DNA from: Chitinophagaceae bacterium
Lineage (GTDB): Bacteria; Bacteroidota; Bacteroidia; Chitinophagales; Chitinophagaceae
Direction: 5' to 3'
Length of the DNA stretch: 50,940 bases
Assembly (NCBI GenBank): GCA_021151685.1
Contig: JAGKWS010000017.1
Location: 1 to 50,940 of the forward strand
Positions 50,926 through 50,940 of this stretch are shown here, one piece after another; within the stretch, counting starts at the first letter, position 1; every line of letters starts with the position of its first letter. The notes under the pieces were generated by a model. It did not search any database. It was not told the origin of the DNA and worked only from the letters and a program-made list of their open reading frames with translations. A program made the translations under genes and the position numbers.

Positions 50926-50940
50926 ATGTCAACACTGGAT
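50926..50940 (+). CDS. Start of a gene cut by the window edge
   Basis: ATG followed by four codons (MSTLD) to the end of the window, correctly spaced behind a TATTTTTG promoter box. Too short to identify. Confidence 0.4.

Overview
The window looks like a chromosomal segment of a Bacteroidota bacterium, most likely from the Chitinophagia/Sphingobacteriia side; the exact family is inference. Three secreted proteins carry Type IX secretion (T9SS) C-terminal sorting domains. The Bat (aerotolerance) genes, a DUF2851 protein, an S46 dipeptidyl-peptidase and a cold-shock/DEAD-helicase pair are all typical of the phylum. About twenty genes have the Bacteroidota -7 promoter element TAnnTTTG just upstream of the chosen start, and in several cases it decides the start codon. 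No phage, IS element, plasmid gene or CRISPR array was found. Most of the window is ordinary core genome.

Layout. 0.3-4.4 kb: a polytopic membrane protein (possible glycosyltransferase), a small secreted protein, a PaaE-like ferredoxin reductase without other paa genes, and an outer-membrane beta-barrel protein. 4.5-6.8 kb (minus): batB-batC-ogt with 7-nt gaps, ending at a perfect 44-bp palindromic terminator. 6.9-9.2 kb (plus): a double attenuator region with two tiny Cys-Cys-Cys leader peptides, then a hotdog thioesterase, a TRIC/UPF0126 channel protein and a two-domain OmpA protein. 9.2-14.4 kb (minus): a conserved 174-aa protein, DUF2851, a small membrane protein and a large LamG/T9SS type B protein. 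14.6-17.9 kb (minus): fbp, an M16 peptidase and a nitronate-monooxygenase-like flavoprotein in one operon. 18.2-20.2 kb: a tandem pair of class A beta-lactamase-fold serine hydrolases. 20.4-24.8 kb: a DUF6265 lipoprotein, a SanA-like protein, an M13 metallopeptidase and a LuxC-like acyl-CoA reductase. 25-26.7 kb: an RhlE-like helicase and a cold-shock protein. 26.8-33.8 kb: a secreted protein, a T9SS type A protein and a 1453-residue hybrid histidine kinase. 33.9-36.7 kb: a membrane protein, an AT-rich patch with a decayed toxin-antitoxin pair, and two tRNA genes. 36.9-39.1 kb: dnaA and its long AT-rich upstream region. 39.2-44 kb: an S41-like protein without its nucleophile, a histidine kinase, ahpD-ahpC and a small protein. 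44.2-50.9 kb: a T9SS type B propeller protein, a DPP11-like peptidase, thioredoxin, HflX and the first codons of another gene.

The most interesting signal is at 6939-7233. Two short ORFs (15 and 18 codons), each with three consecutive Cys codons and each ending Cys-stop, are each followed by an intrinsic terminator. In each unit a segment spanning the leader stop codon can pair with the ascending arm of the terminator. That is the geometry of ribosome-mediated attenuation responding to charged tRNA-Cys, in tandem. No promoter is visible between the second terminator and the hotdog/TRIC genes, so these genes, not known to me as cysteine genes, appear to be the regulated output.

Other points of note: the S41-like protein has Gly where the catalytic Ser should be; the second serine hydrolase has lost the SDN motif; the S46 peptidase carries the Arg expected for acidic-residue specificity; and the antitoxin remnant is broken by one in-frame stop.
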